Of a stretch of 64,000 nucleotides of DNA, positions 17,531-27,800 are shown in pieces. Origin of the DNA: an uncultured Clostridia bacterium (GTDB taxonomy: Bacteria > Bacillota > Clostridia > Christensenellales > Borkfalkiaceae); assembly GCA_934254825.1 (NCBI GenBank), contig CAKQMB010000004.1, forward strand, positions 124,001 to 188,000, in the 5' to 3' direction. Numbering within the stretch: position 1 is the stretch's first letter; each line of letters starts with the position of its first letter. The notes below the pieces were generated by a model. The model saw only the letters and a list, made by a program, of their open reading frames with translations. It made no database searches and had not been told where the DNA came from. The translations under genes were made by a program, and so were the position numbers.

Positions 17531-17550
17531 TATCGGATATTTTGCCGATA
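17531..17550. promoter_or_regulatory. Inverted repeat in the rbsK leader
   Basis: TATCGG (17531-17536), 8-base spacer, CCGATA (17545-17550), lying between the rbsK promoter and start codon. Candidate operator of a LacI-type repressor, not proven. Confidence 0.35.
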
Positions 17551-17568
17551 ACGCTTTCGTTTTTATTT

Positions 17569-17597
17569 ATTGTAGCACATATTACGGGTTTTTACAA
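17569..17597 (-). promoter_or_regulatory. Sigma-A promoter for rbsK
   Basis: Minus strand TTGTAA (17597-17592), 17-nt spacer, TACAAT (17574-17569). It places rbsK in its own transcript rather than at the end of the glycan operon. Confidence 0.65.
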
Positions 17598-17629
17598 GCA
17601 TTCGATAACGCGAAATCCGAAAATCGATC

Positions 17630-19600
17630 TTACTCTTTCCAGAAATCGAATTTACGCGAACCGTCCATTCCCGCATAATCGTCCGCCCCGAGAATAGGTT
17701 GAAGCGATTTTTTAATTTCGTTATCGGGCGTTTCTATAAGCGAAACTATTTCCTTTATTTCAGCTGCAAAAACGGCGAATTCGGGATATTTTTCTTTTTG
17801 AACCATCATATCCGTATAGGAAATCTCGTCCGGAATATCGTTATAATACTTCCATTGAGTAAAATACATAATATCAGCCGTCAGAAGAACGTTCGCAAGC
17901 CGTTTTTTCATCTCGACGTTCGTTGCCGCTTTATACGCTTTTCTCAATTCGTCTGCGCGGGCAAGCAGAAATTCTTTGGTAAAATATTCGGGTTCGTTGG
18001 CGGTAGGCAGATGTTTTACGCCCATAGCGTCGACAAACGACTCCGTATCGTTATGATGAAGCAAAATATGATCCGCCACGCCGACGTAATACGGACGAGC
18101 CGACTTTTTGTCGTATTTCCGTTTTATCTCCGCATAAGCTTTTTCCATTTCCGATATATATCCGAAAACAATATCGCCGTAATTCCCGTAATATAAATCG
18201 CAAAATTCTTTGACCATATCCATAACGTCGGTCTGATCATATTTCGACGGATCCCACATAAGTTTCGAGCAAACGTAAGTGCGGATAAGAGCTTGCCAGC
18301 AATCGCAGAACGCTTCGCCCGCTTCGAACGTTACGATGAGCTTTCCGAAATTCGCCATATATTGCAGATCGGGCAACAAATTTACTAAATTCGATATATA
18401 CCAATGATAGTTGTTGAAATTGGTTTCGTAGCTGTAAAACACAATCCTGTTGTCGGAAACAAGTTTTCGCCACCCTTCTATCGCTTTTATACACGAGTCG
18501 TTCTGATTCTCTTTATCGCCGACGGAATACGCGAAATTTGTGCAATCCATCAGGGCGAGCGACACTATTATGTTATCTTCAACGGAAATCGTGGGCGGAA
18601 TTTCCGTATAACTGTAAGCGTAAGTCACGATATACTTTTTCCTGCCGCCCGTAAACGATTTTCCCTCGTTTTCGCACCAACGTTTAACTTCTCTTGCTAT
18701 CTTGTTACAAAAACCTATAACAACGTTCGTCTTAGTAGGCTCGGCTTTGCATTTCGGACAAGAACAGAAGAATTTCGTATCTTCCTGCATAACGCCGAAA
18801 TAATCGCACGACGGGTGGGCTTTTATTCTTTCTATAACGCCTTTCGTAACAAGGCTTACAACCTTATCGTCGGAAAGGCATACGCTACCCGAAAACGACG
18901 GATCGGAAATGGTCGTCGAACGCAAAGTAAACGGTTTTCCGTCGTTATCCGCGCCGCCTTCGTATATAACCGTTCCGTCGGGTTGATTGCCGAACGCGGC
19001 AAAATAGCCTTCCTGATAAAGTTTGTTTACGTTATGCCCGCCGTTATAGAAAATATCGCGCATTCCGCCGCCGTATTTCGGAGCGTTTTTCTCGTCGTAC
19101 CATAAAGTCATAATACGCATTCTTGCGGAATATTCCGCGCTGACTTCGCCGTCATGCGTCCAGTACGAGCGGATATCGAAAACAGGATTTTCGTCTTTTT
19201 TATATGATTCGGGAACGACGATACCTTTCTCTTTCAGATCGGGAACGTACGTTGCCGTAATCGACAAAAACCGAACGCCTGCGACGCTTTCGAGAAATTC
19301 GTAAACGCCGTAAAGCGTTGCTCTGTCGGTTTTTCCGCATATGTAAATTATGCCGCTATCGACAAACGAAACGAACGCGTCGTCGTTCTTTTTTTCGAAA
19401 GAAACGGCAGTTTCTCCCGTCAAGCCGATCGCGAACCCGATTTCGTTTTTATTAAGCGGTCTTATATCGTTTTCCGATACCGACACGGCGCCCGCACTCT
19501 CATATAAAAAGCGGGATAATTCGCTTATAGCCGTACTTATCGTTTCGGAATGTGACTTATCATAAAAAATTACTACCGTATTTTCCGATGTAATGCGCAT
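17630..19600 (-). CDS. DUF4838 protein, cytosolic (putative glycan hydrolase)
   Basis: A 656-residue DUF4838-family protein. The first 150 residues resemble the small alpha/beta N-terminal domain seen in GH67 and GH20 enzymes (GKTDRATLYGVYEFLESVAGVRF). The following barrel-like part carries MQEDTKFFCSCPKCKAE near residue 275, YIVTYAYSYTEIPP, and LALMDCTNFAY. All of these recur in the lipoprotein paralogue at 22832-24868. There is no signal peptide, so this copy should act in the cytosol on imported fragments. The acidic MQED and the CxCPxC cluster are the best candidate catalytic or metal-binding residues. AAGGAG lies 7 nt before ATG, directly after a terminator hairpin at 19614-19648, so this last operon gene may be expressed at a lower level. 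Reaction is unknown to me; hydrolase is an inference from fold and context. Confidence 0.75.
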   Translation of the reverse strand: MRITSENTVVIFYDKSHSETISTAISELSRFLYESAGAVSVSENDIRPLNKNEIGFAIGLTGETAVSFEKKNDDAFVSFVDSGIIYICGKTDRATLYGVYEFLESVAGVRFLSITATYVPDLKEKGIVVPESYKKDENPVFDIRSYWTHDGEVSAEYSARMRIMTLWYDEKNAPKYGGGMRDIFYNGGHNVNKLYQEGYFAAFGNQPDGTVIYEGGADNDGKPFTLRSTTISDPSFSGSVCLSDDKVVSLVTKGVIERIKAHPSCDYFGVMQEDTKFFCSCPKCKAEPTKTNVVIGFCNKIAREVKRWCENEGKSFTGGRKKYIVTYAYSYTEIPPTISVEDNIIVSLALMDCTNFAYSVGDKENQNDSCIKAIEGWRKLVSDNRIVFYSYETNFNNYHWYISNLVNLLPDLQYMANFGKLIVTFEAGEAFCDCWQALIRTYVCSKLMWDPSKYDQTDVMDMVKEFCDLYYGNYGDIVFGYISEMEKAYAEIKRKYDKKSARPYYVGVADHILLHHNDTESFVDAMGVKHLPTANEPEYFTKEFLLARADELRKAYKAATNVEMKKRLANVLLTADIMYFTQWKYYNDIPDEISYTDMMVQKEKYPEFAVFAAEIKEIVSLIETPDNEIKKSLQPILGADDYAGMDGSRKFDFWKE

Positions 19601-19613
19601 AAATTATGCTCCT

Positions 19614-19648
19614 TAAAAAAATTGCGGTTTTTTACCGAAGAACCGCAA
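19614..19648 (-). terminator. Internal terminator within the glycan operon
   Basis: On the minus strand TTGCGGTT (19648-19641 side) pairs with AACCGCAA (19629-19622 side) and is followed by seven U. It lies between the 1031-residue lipoprotein gene and the cytosolic DUF4838 gene, with the latter's AAGGAG box immediately after the U tract. Confidence 0.8.
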
Positions 19649-19695
19649 ACTTCGTATATTGCAGATAAAGAACTTTAAATTCTCGCTAACCCTTT

Positions 19696-22600
19696 TTATT
19701 CGCTAAGCACCCACGCGCTTCCGTTCCATTCGATAACGTAATCTTTTTCGAGGGTGATTCCGAGTTTCGTCCGAGCGTTATAATAGTCGCCCGCTTTGAA
19801 AGTGATTCTGTCGCCCGCCACAAGATTATGACTACCGTCGGCATATTTGTTACCGACGAAGAACGCCGTTCTGTTGCCGTTACCTGCGCGTTTAATTTCC
19901 AGTGCGCTTTCGGTTTGCGTCGTGCTGTCATAGAATACCGTGCCGGAAGGAACGGTTATGGCGACTTCCCAACTTTCCTTTATAAAATCGGTCGCTTCGC
20001 CGACAAACTCGAACGCCACGTCGTCGCCCTTATCCTGATTTGAGCTGATTCTCGCAACGGCGCAATCGGGAGCAACGCGCCATTTATAATCCTCTCCCGA
20101 GCCGGAAAGTTTGAAGGTTATATCCGCGGTTACGCCATAAACAACGCCTTCGATAGTGATAATCGTTCCCTTTTTGACGGTCAAGGTATATTCGGTTCCT
20201 GCCTCTTTTGCCGCATTGAATCCGTCGATATCGGCAAATACGACGCCGTCGACAGTAATGATTTGAAGCAGATATTTTCCGCCTGAATTGCCGTCCCAGT
20301 CGCTTGTTTTTATGACGGGGTTGCTTACGACCGAGCCGTTGACCAATATCGTGCCGTTTACAGTCGCTACCTTTTCCGCAGGAAGAGCAACGTCGTTGCC
20401 GTCTGCGTCTTTAAGGTGCATTTCCAGACACCACGATTGACTTCTGTCGACTTCGGTTTCGATCGTTACGGCAGTACCCGTGGCGTAATCGTGCGAGTCA
20501 TGGTCGCATATCTGCCACGAAAGCGTTCCGTCTTCCTCATATTTGCTGCAAATTTTCATAGCGAATTGAGTTAACCAGGTTTTTTCGCCGTAGGTGAAAG
20601 TCGAACCCGCAGGTATTTCGATACAAATATCGGATTTGAAGAATACGGCATTTTCGATAAGCGAATTAACGCTGTATATATCCATATACGGACGAGAACT
20701 ATTGTCCGTCAACTTCATAACGATACCGTCATGATGCTCGCCGTTCACCAAAACAGTGTCCTTATAAGTACCGTCCAAAGCGGGCCAACTGCCATCCGCA
20801 ACGAATCCGTCCTGCCCGACAGCCGTAACAAACCAGTATATACCGACGTGAGCGTTCGAACCTGTTCCGGTAACATAGAAACCGACTTCATCGATTCTGA
20901 ACTCGTCGGTATAATCAACGCCGTTGCCGTAAATTTCAAGAGTATGCGTTGCGTTCGCATAACCCGTTTTGTCTTTTGATATCAACTTATCGAACGTGAA
21001 GTTAAGCTTTGCGTCCGCAAAATCCGCCTCGTTAAATTCTTCTACGCTGCTTAAATCCATTATGGTAACGAATTTGTGAGCCGGCGAAAAATAACCGATC
21101 TTACCGTCGTCGTAAACGAGCGTGAGTTGGCTCTTCTGATTGTATGCCCAACCGCCGTTTGCGCCTTGATCGCCTTCGAGTTTACCTAAACCTAAACCTG
21201 CCCAAAGTATATTGTAATCTACTACCTGACCATAGGGCGCGTCGACTAAACCGTGGTCTTCGCGGAGCGATCCTTCAAACGAAGAACCGAAACCGCCGTA
21301 AATATGCGCGTTGTAACCGTTATTACCGCCGGTTGCGACTATTCTTATGAATTTGTCTGCGTCCGCAGCCGAAACTATATCGATAAATATTGCTTCTATA
21401 CCCGCAGGATGATCGGACGGGTTGTTGATCGCGATAATCGCACTCTTTTTGTTCGCCTGCGTAAGGTCAACGCTTATGTCGGAAGAAACTTTAACGCCTT
21501 CCCGCAACGCTTTGACCGTAACTTTTTCGCCGTAAACGCCGCCTATTTCGGCATTTTCTTTGTTATCCGCAGTGAAATGGAAACGATTATAATCGGGAAC
21601 CGAAACGGTTGCTTCCGTACCGATTTTCGAAGGAACGTATCCCTCCGCGGTTACTTTCAATGCAAGTTTCGCCTCGCCCTTTTTAGTAAACAACGTAGAA
21701 ATGTCTTGTCCGTTTGTAACGGTTCCGATCGTTTCTCCGTCGATTAAAAGTTCGTAAACAAGCCCTTCTATACCCGCATTTTCGGTATCGGTAATCGTCA
21801 AAGCGATAACTCCGTTGTTAACCGTTGCCGAAGCTTCGGGAGCGGAAAGGAATTTGAGAACGACTTTGTTCGATTTTTCGTTATCGGCGGAAACGAACGC
21901 GCTTTTTGCCGCGTTTTCTTTCACTTTAACGAAAAGAGTCAGTTCTTTTTCGGTGTTATTTGCGATTAAATCGGATATATCGTCTCCGGTTACAACGTTT
22001 TCTTTAATAACTTCGTTATTTGCGTACAAATCGTAAGTATAATTAAGTTCGCTTGCAAACGTGACTATGCCGTTTTCGTAAGCAAAGTTTGTTATTGCTT
22101 TATGCCACGTTACGGTAATGATTTCCTTTGCGACGGTATCAAGCGTAACCGTATCGCCCGAAACGCTGCCCTTTATAACGAGTTTAACGATCATCGAAGC
22201 GTTTTCGCCGCCGGCAAGCAACGCCGAAACGTCCTGACCGGAAATAACTTCCGTTTCTGTTCCGTTTACCGACAGGAAATACTTGTATCCGTCAACGGCA
22301 TTGAACGTAACTTTCTTATCTGCCGTAACGGCAAAATTCACGCTGTCGGTATCGACTGCCTTAACGTTGACTACGTTACTTAATCCGCTTTTCTTATACT
22401 CGTCGTTTTCCTTGCTGTAAACGGCTACGGTATGAGTTTTTCCCGCGCTCGAAACGAATTCCGAAACGTCGTATCTGCCGCTCACCTCTTCGACTGCGAC
22501 TTCGGCTCCGTCGATTACGAATTGATATTCGAACCCGTCGAGAGCCGTAAACGTTGCAACGGCTTTTGTGGAAACCGAAAGGTCCGTAACCGCCGCGGCG

Positions 22601-22791
22601 TCCTTTTTCTCCTCTTCGCTGTCGCTCGAAGAATCGTCCCCCGCGCTTTGACTCTCTCTCGGACTTTCCATACTCTGGCTCGGTTTCTCAGATTGAGACG
22701 ATGAGTCGTCTCCCCCGAAGCATCCTGTCGCGACAACAGCCATTACGATAGCCATAATGAACAATAATATTGCCGACAATGTCTTTTTCAT
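19696..22791 (-). CDS. Large repetitive lipoprotein (Fn3/Ig-like repeats, glycan operon)
   Basis: A 1031-residue lipoprotein. The signal peptide ends in VVATGC with the lipidated Cys at about residue 23, followed by a Ser/Asp/Glu-rich spacer to residue 60. Residues about 65-440 contain four related 85-95 residue beta repeats. Each has a hydrophobic strand (VTFNAVDGYKYFLSVNG and similar) and ends in a D-[IV]-S-x-L signature (DVSEFV, DVSALL, DISDLI, DISTLF). The rest, about 600 residues, is a set of larger beta-rich domains with many aromatic residues, which look like carbohydrate-binding modules, though I cannot name a family. AGGAGG precedes the start. Position in the operon suggests a surface glycan capture role. 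No catalytic motif was found. Confidence 0.75.
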   Translation of the reverse strand: MKKTLSAILLFIMAIVMAVVATGCFGGDDSSSQSEKPSQSMESPRESQSAGDDSSSDSEEEKKDAAAVTDLSVSTKAVATFTALDGFEYQFVIDGAEVAVEEVSGRYDVSEFVSSAGKTHTVAVYSKENDEYKKSGLSNVVNVKAVDTDSVNFAVTADKKVTFNAVDGYKYFLSVNGTETEVISGQDVSALLAGGENASMIVKLVIKGSVSGDTVTLDTVAKEIITVTWHKAITNFAYENGIVTFASELNYTYDLYANNEVIKENVVTGDDISDLIANNTEKELTLFVKVKENAAKSAFVSADNEKSNKVVLKFLSAPEASATVNNGVIALTITDTENAGIEGLVYELLIDGETIGTVTNGQDISTLFTKKGEAKLALKVTAEGYVPSKIGTEATVSVPDYNRFHFTADNKENAEIGGVYGEKVTVKALREGVKVSSDISVDLTQANKKSAIIAINNPSDHPAGIEAIFIDIVSAADADKFIRIVATGGNNGYNAHIYGGFGSSFEGSLREDHGLVDAPYGQVVDYNILWAGLGLGKLEGDQGANGGWAYNQKSQLTLVYDDGKIGYFSPAHKFVTIMDLSSVEEFNEADFADAKLNFTFDKLISKDKTGYANATHTLEIYGNGVDYTDEFRIDEVGFYVTGTGSNAHVGIYWFVTAVGQDGFVADGSWPALDGTYKDTVLVNGEHHDGIVMKLTDNSSRPYMDIYSVNSLIENAVFFKSDICIEIPAGSTFTYGEKTWLTQFAMKICSKYEEDGTLSWQICDHDSHDYATGTAVTIETEVDRSQSWCLEMHLKDADGNDVALPAEKVATVNGTILVNGSVVSNPVIKTSDWDGNSGGKYLLQIITVDGVVFADIDGFNAAKEAGTEYTLTVKKGTIITIEGVVYGVTADITFKLSGSGEDYKWRVAPDCAVARISSNQDKGDDVAFEFVGEATDFIKESWEVAITVPSGTVFYDSTTQTESALEIKRAGNGNRTAFFVGNKYADGSHNLVAGDRITFKAGDYYNARTKLGITLEKDYVIEWNGSAWVLSE

Positions 22792-22831
22792 CTTTTTGCC
22801 TCCTGAAAATAATTTTTAATATAAATAACGG

Positions 22832-24868
22832 TTAAATAAGCCCGTATTTATTCGCGTGCTGACTCATACTCGGAAATTCGGAAATAAGTCCTTTGAGTTC
22901 CTCAACGAAAGCGTCTCTGTCGCCTGCTAAGCCGTAATAGGTTTCGTAGTTGAACTTCATCGTCATCATAGTCGAAATCAAAATCTTTTTAAGCTCGGTG
23001 GTTAACCTTTCTTTTTCGCTTGTCGTAAGCGCGGCGTCGTTCGCCACGGCTTGCATTTCGGCTTTGAGTTCTCTCACGCTCGTTTCCAGAGCGCCGAGTT
23101 GCCAGAATTTAGCCTGATGAATACCGTAATCGGTATTATCCGCCACGGCAAGGTAGTATTCGGAACCGTATGTGCTTCTGTTATAATCGCAAAGCGCTTC
23201 CATTCTCTCGACGTAATCCTTAACGACTTTCGCGCTCCTGCCGTAAGTAAGCGTTATAAATTCGTCGATAAGCGGCTGAACCTCGGCGTAAGGATCCCAA
23301 TACAAAACCGAAGCGACGTAAGTTCTTAAAGCCTGCTGCCAATCGCCCGCAAAAACGGAGTTTTCGAACGTGACCATATCTCTGTTGAGATTTTCGTAAA
23401 TATACACGACGTTCTCTTTCAATGTTTTCAGATTCGGGTTATACGTTATCGCGCAACTAAAATTCGAAGTATAAGTATAAATGGCAAGGTTTTTATTCTG
23501 CGCGCACAGCCATTCCCATTTGGAAATGCAGTCTTTATGGAACGCGCCCTGTTTTTCGTCGTTTATGGCGAGCGTATGGTTGCAACCGTCCATCGTACAA
23601 TATTCGACTATAACATGTTCGTTGGGAATAACGGTATTATCGTAAATAGCATATTTACCGTTCTTTATAAATACGGGGGCTTCCTGCGAATAACTGTAAG
23701 AATAAGTTACGATTTTTATATCTCTGCCGTCTCCCTGCTCGCTTTTGTTGTAAACGTTGATTTCGTTTGCGATGGCGTTTATCATTCGGACGATATTGCC
23801 GCTTACCGCGCCGTATCTTTCCTTTTTTTCGTGGCAATCGGGACAATCGCACAATACATACTTCGTATCTTCCTGCATTATGCAGAACATGGTCGCCGTC
23901 GTATTTGTTTTTAACACCTTTTTAATGCCTTCGAAAAGAAGTTGCGCGGCAGTAGGTTGCTTTGTTCCGTCGGCGGCTGTTTTTACTTCTTTTACAAAAG
24001 TTCCGTCATCGTTTATGCCGTCCGTCCAGCAAATGTCGTAAACCCATTCGCCGTTTATGTTTTCGCTCAGTCTGTTTCCGTCTATATCCCTTGCGTAGGC
24101 TGTGTCGGGAATAGCGTCGAGTCCGAAACTTTCGGCGCCCGACTTCATTAACCTGATCACGTTATGTCCGCCCGCGTCGAAGTCGCGATAGAGACCGTAG
24201 CCGTACTGAGGCTCGGACCAGTTAAAGTACGTCATCAGACGCTTTCTCGCGGCATATAACGCATTGTTCTGAATATCGTTACTCCAATACTGGCGTTGAT
24301 CGAACGCAGGATTTTTTACGACGTTCAAGGGAATTTTAACTTCGACGTTTTTCTTTTCGGGAACGTAAGTGCAATCAGCCGTTAAAAACCTGACGCCGAC
24401 GTATTGTTCGAGAAACTCATAAACGCCGTAAAGATTAGCTCTGTCCGAATTACCGTAGATAAAAATCATACGGCGGACGGAAGTCAAAGCGAAGGCGTCT
24501 ATGCGAAGTCCGTCGTTCATCTTTACCCCCGCTTCCGTTTTAAGCGAAGTTTCGCCGATAGATATAACTTTGTCGAGCGGATTGTAAACCGCGTTATTGT
24601 CGGTGATTATCGACAAAACCGCGCCCGTCGATTGTTTTACAAAATCGCGTAATTCTTCCGATGAGAATTTTTCACATTCGGTCGCGTTCTCCGGTATTAC
24701 GATTTTATAACCGGATAATCCCGATTTTACTATGCTGATGGTTTCGTATTTCGTATCATCTCCGCTATCTACGCCGTCGTTTTGTTTTCCGCACGAAGAA
24801 AGAACGAAAACAGAACAAAGCATTATGGCAATAAGCAGAGCCGATATTGATTTTTTTAATAATTTCAT
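22832..24868 (-). CDS. DUF4838 lipoprotein (putative surface glycan hydrolase)
   Basis: A 678-residue paralogue of the DUF4838 protein at 17630-19600, here with a lipoprotein signal peptide (VLSSC, Cys at about 26). It shares the N-terminal GNSDRANLYGVYEFLEQYVGVRF domain end, MQEDTKYVLCDCPDC in the middle, IVTYSYSYSQEAP, CTMDGCNHT and WQQALRTYV. This copy should sit on the outer face of the membrane while the other acts inside, an arrangement like extracellular and intracellular glycosidases of one pathway. GGGAG lies 8 nt upstream of ATG. Gaps to its neighbours are 15 and 40 nt, so it is part of the operon. Substrate and reaction are not known to me; the neighbouring GH38 suggests a mannose-containing glycan. 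Confidence 0.8.
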   Translation of the reverse strand: MKLLKKSISALLIAIMLCSVFVLSSCGKQNDGVDSGDDTKYETISIVKSGLSGYKIVIPENATECEKFSSEELRDFVKQSTGAVLSIITDNNAVYNPLDKVISIGETSLKTEAGVKMNDGLRIDAFALTSVRRMIFIYGNSDRANLYGVYEFLEQYVGVRFLTADCTYVPEKKNVEVKIPLNVVKNPAFDQRQYWSNDIQNNALYAARKRLMTYFNWSEPQYGYGLYRDFDAGGHNVIRLMKSGAESFGLDAIPDTAYARDIDGNRLSENINGEWVYDICWTDGINDDGTFVKEVKTAADGTKQPTAAQLLFEGIKKVLKTNTTATMFCIMQEDTKYVLCDCPDCHEKKERYGAVSGNIVRMINAIANEINVYNKSEQGDGRDIKIVTYSYSYSQEAPVFIKNGKYAIYDNTVIPNEHVIVEYCTMDGCNHTLAINDEKQGAFHKDCISKWEWLCAQNKNLAIYTYTSNFSCAITYNPNLKTLKENVVYIYENLNRDMVTFENSVFAGDWQQALRTYVASVLYWDPYAEVQPLIDEFITLTYGRSAKVVKDYVERMEALCDYNRSTYGSEYYLAVADNTDYGIHQAKFWQLGALETSVRELKAEMQAVANDAALTTSEKERLTTELKKILISTMMTMKFNYETYYGLAGDRDAFVEELKGLISEFPSMSQHANKYGLI

Positions 24869-24883
24869 ACGTTTATCTCCCTA

Positions 24884-27800
24884 TCACTGCGCGGTAAAGT
24901 AACTTACGGCAACGCCGATATTTCCCGCTTCGTCCATCGCCATATAAACGACTTTATATCTTCCGGATTTGGTCGGAGTATATTTCATACTTGCCGTAAT
25001 ATCGGTCGAATTGTAGTAAGTATCGACGACGAACACCCTGACGACGCATTTATCGCTGCCCGAATTATCGCTTACCGCCGCTTTCTTTATCGTAAAGGAA
25101 CTGCCGACTTTTGCCGTACCGAGATTTTCGTCCGCGGTTACGGCAGGCTCGACGGTATCTCTCACATCGAAATAGAACGTCTGTTGCGCCGACACGCCGT
25201 TTACTTCGTCATAAATCGTATAGACGCAAATATATCTGCCGTATTTGTTACATACAAAACTACCCGTATCGGTTCCTTTTCCCGATCTGACCACATTACC
25301 GTTCGGATCCGTAACTTCGTAAGTCACCGAAACGCTATAAGATATGGCGCTGAAACCGACCGCTTTCGGAAGAGAAACTTTGTCTTTCAACGCGACTACC
25401 CCGCTCTTCAACTCGCCGAGAAGAGCAACCGACGGAGCCGAAAGCATAGACGATTTTGCATACGTCTGATTACCGAATCCGAACAATTTTACAGAAGTCG
25501 GAGCGTAAATTCCGTTTACTTTCACGGTGAGATATGCTCCGCCCGAAGTAAAGCCGCTGAATTCCGTTTCGTTATCCCAATTTTTAATCGGACAACTGCC
25601 CAGAAGAACAAGGTTACCGTCTCTGAACTCTACATTTCCGCCGGATACGATAACTACGACCGATTCGCGGTTTTCGTTAACGGTGTTCACCCATTCGAAG
25701 TCGAGCGGATACGTTTCTTCGCCGATCACGACGTTAAATTTACGCGACGAAATCTTTTCAAGAGAAAAACTTACCGTTTTCCGCGCGTCGCCCGCGTCTT
25801 TCACCGTAAATTTAATCGAAGCGAATTTATCTTTGCCCTGCACGCCGCCTATGGAAAATTTCAATCCGTCGGCTACGATCGGATAAGCAAACGAAATCGC
25901 GTAATCCTTTTCTGCCGAAATCGTAGTGTATCTGCTGCCGACTTCCGTCGTTACGTCGCCTTCGAAAGCCATATGCGACGAAATATTGTAATCTATAACT
26001 TTTACGTTATACGATTTTGTTTCCAAAGCTCCGTTTGCCGCCGCCGAATAAGTTACCGTCAACTGCTTGCCGTCGCTTTCCTGCGGCGTATACTTTCTGT
26101 CTTTTCCGAGTATCGCGCCGTTTACGAATATATCCACGTCCGCAAAACTTTCGTTTTTATAATCGTAAGCGTTCGCTTTGGGGAACTGATATTCTTTTCC
26201 GACGTACAACGCGTACGGCAGAACAACGTCGCTTAAAACGGGCTTATCCGGCGCGTTGACTTCGTAAGTCTCGGTTTTTTCATACGATCCGAAGTAATCG
26301 GTAACGGTGAATTTAATTTCTAACGTTCCCGTTTCGTTAAACGACAACCAGCCGTCCGTCGGTTTCAATTCTTTTCCGTTCAGATAATATCCGACGGTAT
26401 ATTGTTTTCTGCCGCTTCCGCCCGATATCGTGAATTTGGGTTCGGGAGCGTCCTCTCCCGCATAAAACTCATATTCGGAAACAGGCGAAACAACAATATC
26501 TTCAAGCGCTTCAACCGCCGAAACCGTTAAAGTTTTCGTCGCGGAATTGCCGTAAAAATCTTTACTCGAATACACGATCGAATAGTTTCCGATAACCGAC
26601 GGAACAAACTTCCCGCTTGTTACGTCCACGCTTTCACCGTTCGGATCTTCGACGATAACGGATAAATCGAATTTTCCGCCCAGTTCGTCAAAAGCCGTTG
26701 CCGACGGAACTTTATATGCCGCGCCGACTTTTGCCGTCGGAGCGTTTTCGTTTTCGAAATCGGAGCAATCGATCTCTATCTTCGGTGCTTTCGTATCTGC
26801 GGGTTTTTCGCCGTCAAGCGAAACTCCGAGAATTTTCGTTATAAGAATCGAACTTTCTTTCGCAACCGTGGGGAACGAAAGTTCCATATAACATTCGCCC
26901 GTTGTAAATCCGTTCCACACGTTTGCCGCGCCGAGTTTGGACGCGTCGGAATAGTCAAGAACGAGTACCTGATCTTTTCCTCTCGTTTTCGAATAAAACC
27001 TCTTGCTTGCGTAATCGAGTTGAACGTTAAACGGGAAATTGCCTTCGCCGTAAAAAGAATACGAACCTACCGTTCCCGTGTCGTTATCGCCGTATAATCC
27101 CGAAACCAACTTTCCGTCATTGATTGCGTACACGACTTTTTTGTTACCGACGTTTATATACCCTTCATTCCAGTTCCAGTATGAAAGCGTGGGCATATTA
27201 TCGAACGTGATTATAATCACGTTGCCCGGATCGTACGCGTCTGTAAGTTTTATTTCGAATTTTGTAAAATTGGCGGTTCCGTGCGTATATCCGCCCGACG
27301 CATATTGTTCTCCCGGCAAAACTTCTTCGGTGTAACCCGTGTAATCGGGAACGCTTGCGGGAATTGCATACAACTCTATTAAACTGTCCGCCGCCGACAA
27401 ATCGTTAAGATTTATCATGTTGTTGAATCGTATAACGCCGTCGCCCTTGAAGGTCAATTCGACGCCTTTCGCGTTAAGGGGATTATCTCTCGCGCCCATT
27501 CCCGCGGGAACGGAAACCGCGTCGGCTTTCTTCACGCCGCCCGAGGTAAACGAGAACAAATCCGAAGAATTAAGCCGCGCCGCAACCGTTTTCGTTTCGG
27601 TTATTTTTCCGCTTCCGCTGCCTGCCGAAAATTCAAAAGTCCAATTCCCCTCTTCCGTGAATTCGACAATACCGTCCTTCGGCGTAACGGCGCGTCCGCT
27701 CGGCGACGTAATCGTTAAATCGGCTTTTACCGATTGCCCGTCGATATTTTTATATACGTCGACAATCTTAACGGTTTCGAAACGCCCGACGCTTTCGGGC

